Origin: Roseomonas gilardii
GTDB taxonomy: Bacteria > Pseudomonadota > Alphaproteobacteria > Acetobacterales > Acetobacteraceae
Direction: 5' to 3'
NCBI RefSeq assembly: GCF_001941945.1
Contig: NZ_CP015584.1
Coordinates: forward strand, 434,001-498,000
DNA: 64,000 nucleotides
A program made the position numbers and the translations under genes. Below, one piece after another: positions 62,844 through 64,000 of this stretch (position 1 is the first letter of the stretch; each line of letters begins with the position of its first letter). The notes beneath the pieces are model-generated. The model was not told the DNA's origin. It made no database searches and saw only the letters and a list, made by a program, of their open reading frames with translations.

Positions 62844-64000
62844 CTACAGGCCGAGCCGGTCCCGGATCGCGCCATAGGTGACCCGGGCAGCGACACCGAG
62901 GCGGCGGAAGCCGTGAAAGGGGATGGTCCTCAGGTCGGTGATCGGGAAGTCGATCTCCTCCTGCGACGCTCCCATGACGCGTCTGGCGACCTGCTCGCCC
63001 ATCGTCGTCGCCATCGCAACGCCACGGCCATTATAGGCGAGGCAGGCGATCACGCCGGGCGCCGGCTCATGCAGATGCGGATAATGGTCGGTCGTGACGG
63101 CGAGCTGCCCGTTCCAGAAATACTCCCACCGCGCCTCCGCGAGCTGCGGCCAGAGGCGCAGCGCGTAGCGCGTCAGGCGCCGGAAGTTCACGGGATCGGA
63201 GGTCTCCCGCCCGATGCTGCGCCCGCCCATCAGCAGGCGGTTCCAGGCGTCGAGCCGATAATAGACGGTCAGCGAAGCGATCTCGAACAGCACCGGCCGG
63301 TCCGGCATGATGGTTGCGGCGATGCGGTCCGGCAGGGGCTCGGTCGCCGCGATCCCGCTGAAGACGGGCACGATGGAACGCCGCAGCCCGGGCCAGAGAT
63401 CGTCGCTATAGGCATTGGTGGCCAGCACCACCTTCTCCGCGGTCACGGCCCCGCCGGGTGTGGCGATGCGCCAGGACGTTCCCTGGCGCTCCATGCGCAG
63501 GGCTGGGGAGCCGCCATGGATCCTGGCCCCGGCACGCTGCGCGGCATCGGCCAGGCCCCGTGCATAGCCGAGCGGGTTCACGCTTCCTCCCCGCCGGTCG
63601 ATCGAACCACCGAGATAGCGCGCGCTGCCGGTCAGCCTCCGCATGCCCTCGGCATCGAGGATCTCGACCGGGCCGCCCCGGCGCGCATTGTCCTCGGCCG
63701 TCGCCCGTATCGTGCCCAGCCCGTTCGCGTGGAAAGCGCCGCGGATGGTGCCGCCCTGATGCGCTTCGCAAAGGATCTGGTGCTGCTGGACGAGGGAGAA
63801 GACCTTGTCCGGCGCGGCGTTGGACATGGTGACCATGCGTCGCCCGAGTTCGGGCCCGAAATCCCGCTCGACCTCGGCGGGATCGTGCTTGAGCCCCGGA
63901 TTCACCTGCCCGCCATTGCGCCCCGAAGCGCCCCAGCCCGGTTCATGGGCCTCCAGCACTATCACGTCCACCCCGCTCTCGGCGAGGTGGAGCGCGGTGG
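62844..64000 (-). CDS. FAD-dependent (D-amino-acid oxidase type) oxidoreductase, partial
   Basis: The frame is open to the window's right edge, so the N-terminal FAD-binding motif is outside. The visible 385 residues begin TALHLAESGVDVIVLEA (end of the Rossmann segment) with GWGASGRNGGQVNPGL, the loop typical of DAO/glycine-oxidase flavoproteins (PuuB/OrdL-like). The middle has VVLATNAYSDDLWPGLRRSI, and the C-terminus VIACLAYNGRGVAMATTMGE. It probably oxidises an amine or amino acid with O2. It lies beside IS66 scraps but looks intact in the visible part. Confidence 0.9.
   Translation of the reverse strand, partial: TALHLAESGVDVIVLEAHEPGWGASGRNGGQVNPGLKHDPAEVERDFGPELGRRMVTMSNAAPDKVFSLVQQHQILCEAHQGGTIRGAFHANGLGTIRATAEDNARRGGPVEILDAEGMRRLTGSARYLGGSIDRRGGSVNPLGYARGLADAAQRAGARIHGGSPALRMERQGTSWRIATPGGAVTAEKVVLATNAYSDDLWPGLRRSIVPVFSGIAATEPLPDRIAATIMPDRPVLFEIASLTVYYRLDAWNRLLMGGRSIGRETSDPVNFRRLTRYALRLWPQLAEARWEYFWNGQLAVTTDHYPHLHEPAPGVIACLAYNGRGVAMATTMGEQVARRVMGASQEEIDFPITDLRTIPFHGFRRLGVAARVTYGAIRDRLGL

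Overview
The window is high-GC DNA with long open frames and Shine-Dalgarno starts. It carries paired TctC/Bug-type solute-binding proteins, a TctABC transporter, RTX/DUF4214 surface proteins, a self-sufficient P450 and many IS remnants. Together these suggest an alphaproteobacterium, most plausibly Acetobacteraceae (Roseomonas-like). That placement is inference: there is no rRNA or other marker gene here. I saw no tRNA, rRNA or CRISPR array.

Layout. 1-1.3 kb: end of a family 2 glycosyltransferase and a convergent polysaccharide deacetylase. 2.0-11.6 kb: one 3216-residue secreted protein (DUF11-like repeats, SdrD-B repeats, RTX nonapeptides, DUF4214 repeats). 12.5-17.3 kb: IclR regulator, P450-reductase fusion and Bug protein, with a near-identical 19-bp site upstream of both the regulator and the P450. 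18-22 kb: LysR regulator, decayed cupin/carboxymuconolactone decarboxylase genes, aldo/keto reductase and two SDR dehydrogenases. 22.2-23.4 kb: Phd/VapC-type toxin-antitoxin pair and a 492-bp internally deleted IS5-like element. 23.4-29.4 kb: GntR regulator, TctC, TctA, TctB and two isocitrate-lyase-superfamily enzymes around one divergent control region.

29.8-47.3 kb: a NarX/NarL-like two-component pair followed by a tightly packed 14-gene run: two outer-membrane-type proteins, DUF2092, a Gly/His/Pro-rich secreted protein, formylglycine-generating enzyme, arylsulfatase, MoxR ATPase, DUF58, lipoprotein, DUF4381, two VWA proteins, a BatD-like protein and a HAD phosphatase. A 12-bp sequence in the kinase/regulator intergenic region recurs right after the regulator gene, upstream of this run, so the pair may control it.

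47.3-57.2 kb: envelope proteins (decayed SYLF lipoprotein, DUF4239 membrane protein, lipoproteins, a beta-barrel), a decayed IS5-family element, and two paralogous pepsin-like proteins. One of these is a conventional exported protein; the other has no signal peptide and ends in DUF4214 repeats. Their two catalytic-type aspartates lie 182-183 residues apart, as in pepsin, and I regard them as the best candidate for an undescribed family. 57.2-64 kb: an ssuA remnant, AraC regulator, TPR-like protein, MFS transporter, an oxidoreductase stub cut by IS21/IS66 debris, and the start-truncated end of a D-amino-acid-oxidase-type flavoprotein.

A recurring theme is decay by internal deletion: cupin/CMD, two IS5 transposases, SYLF, ssuA and IS66 tnpB all keep recognisable ends but have lost their middles.
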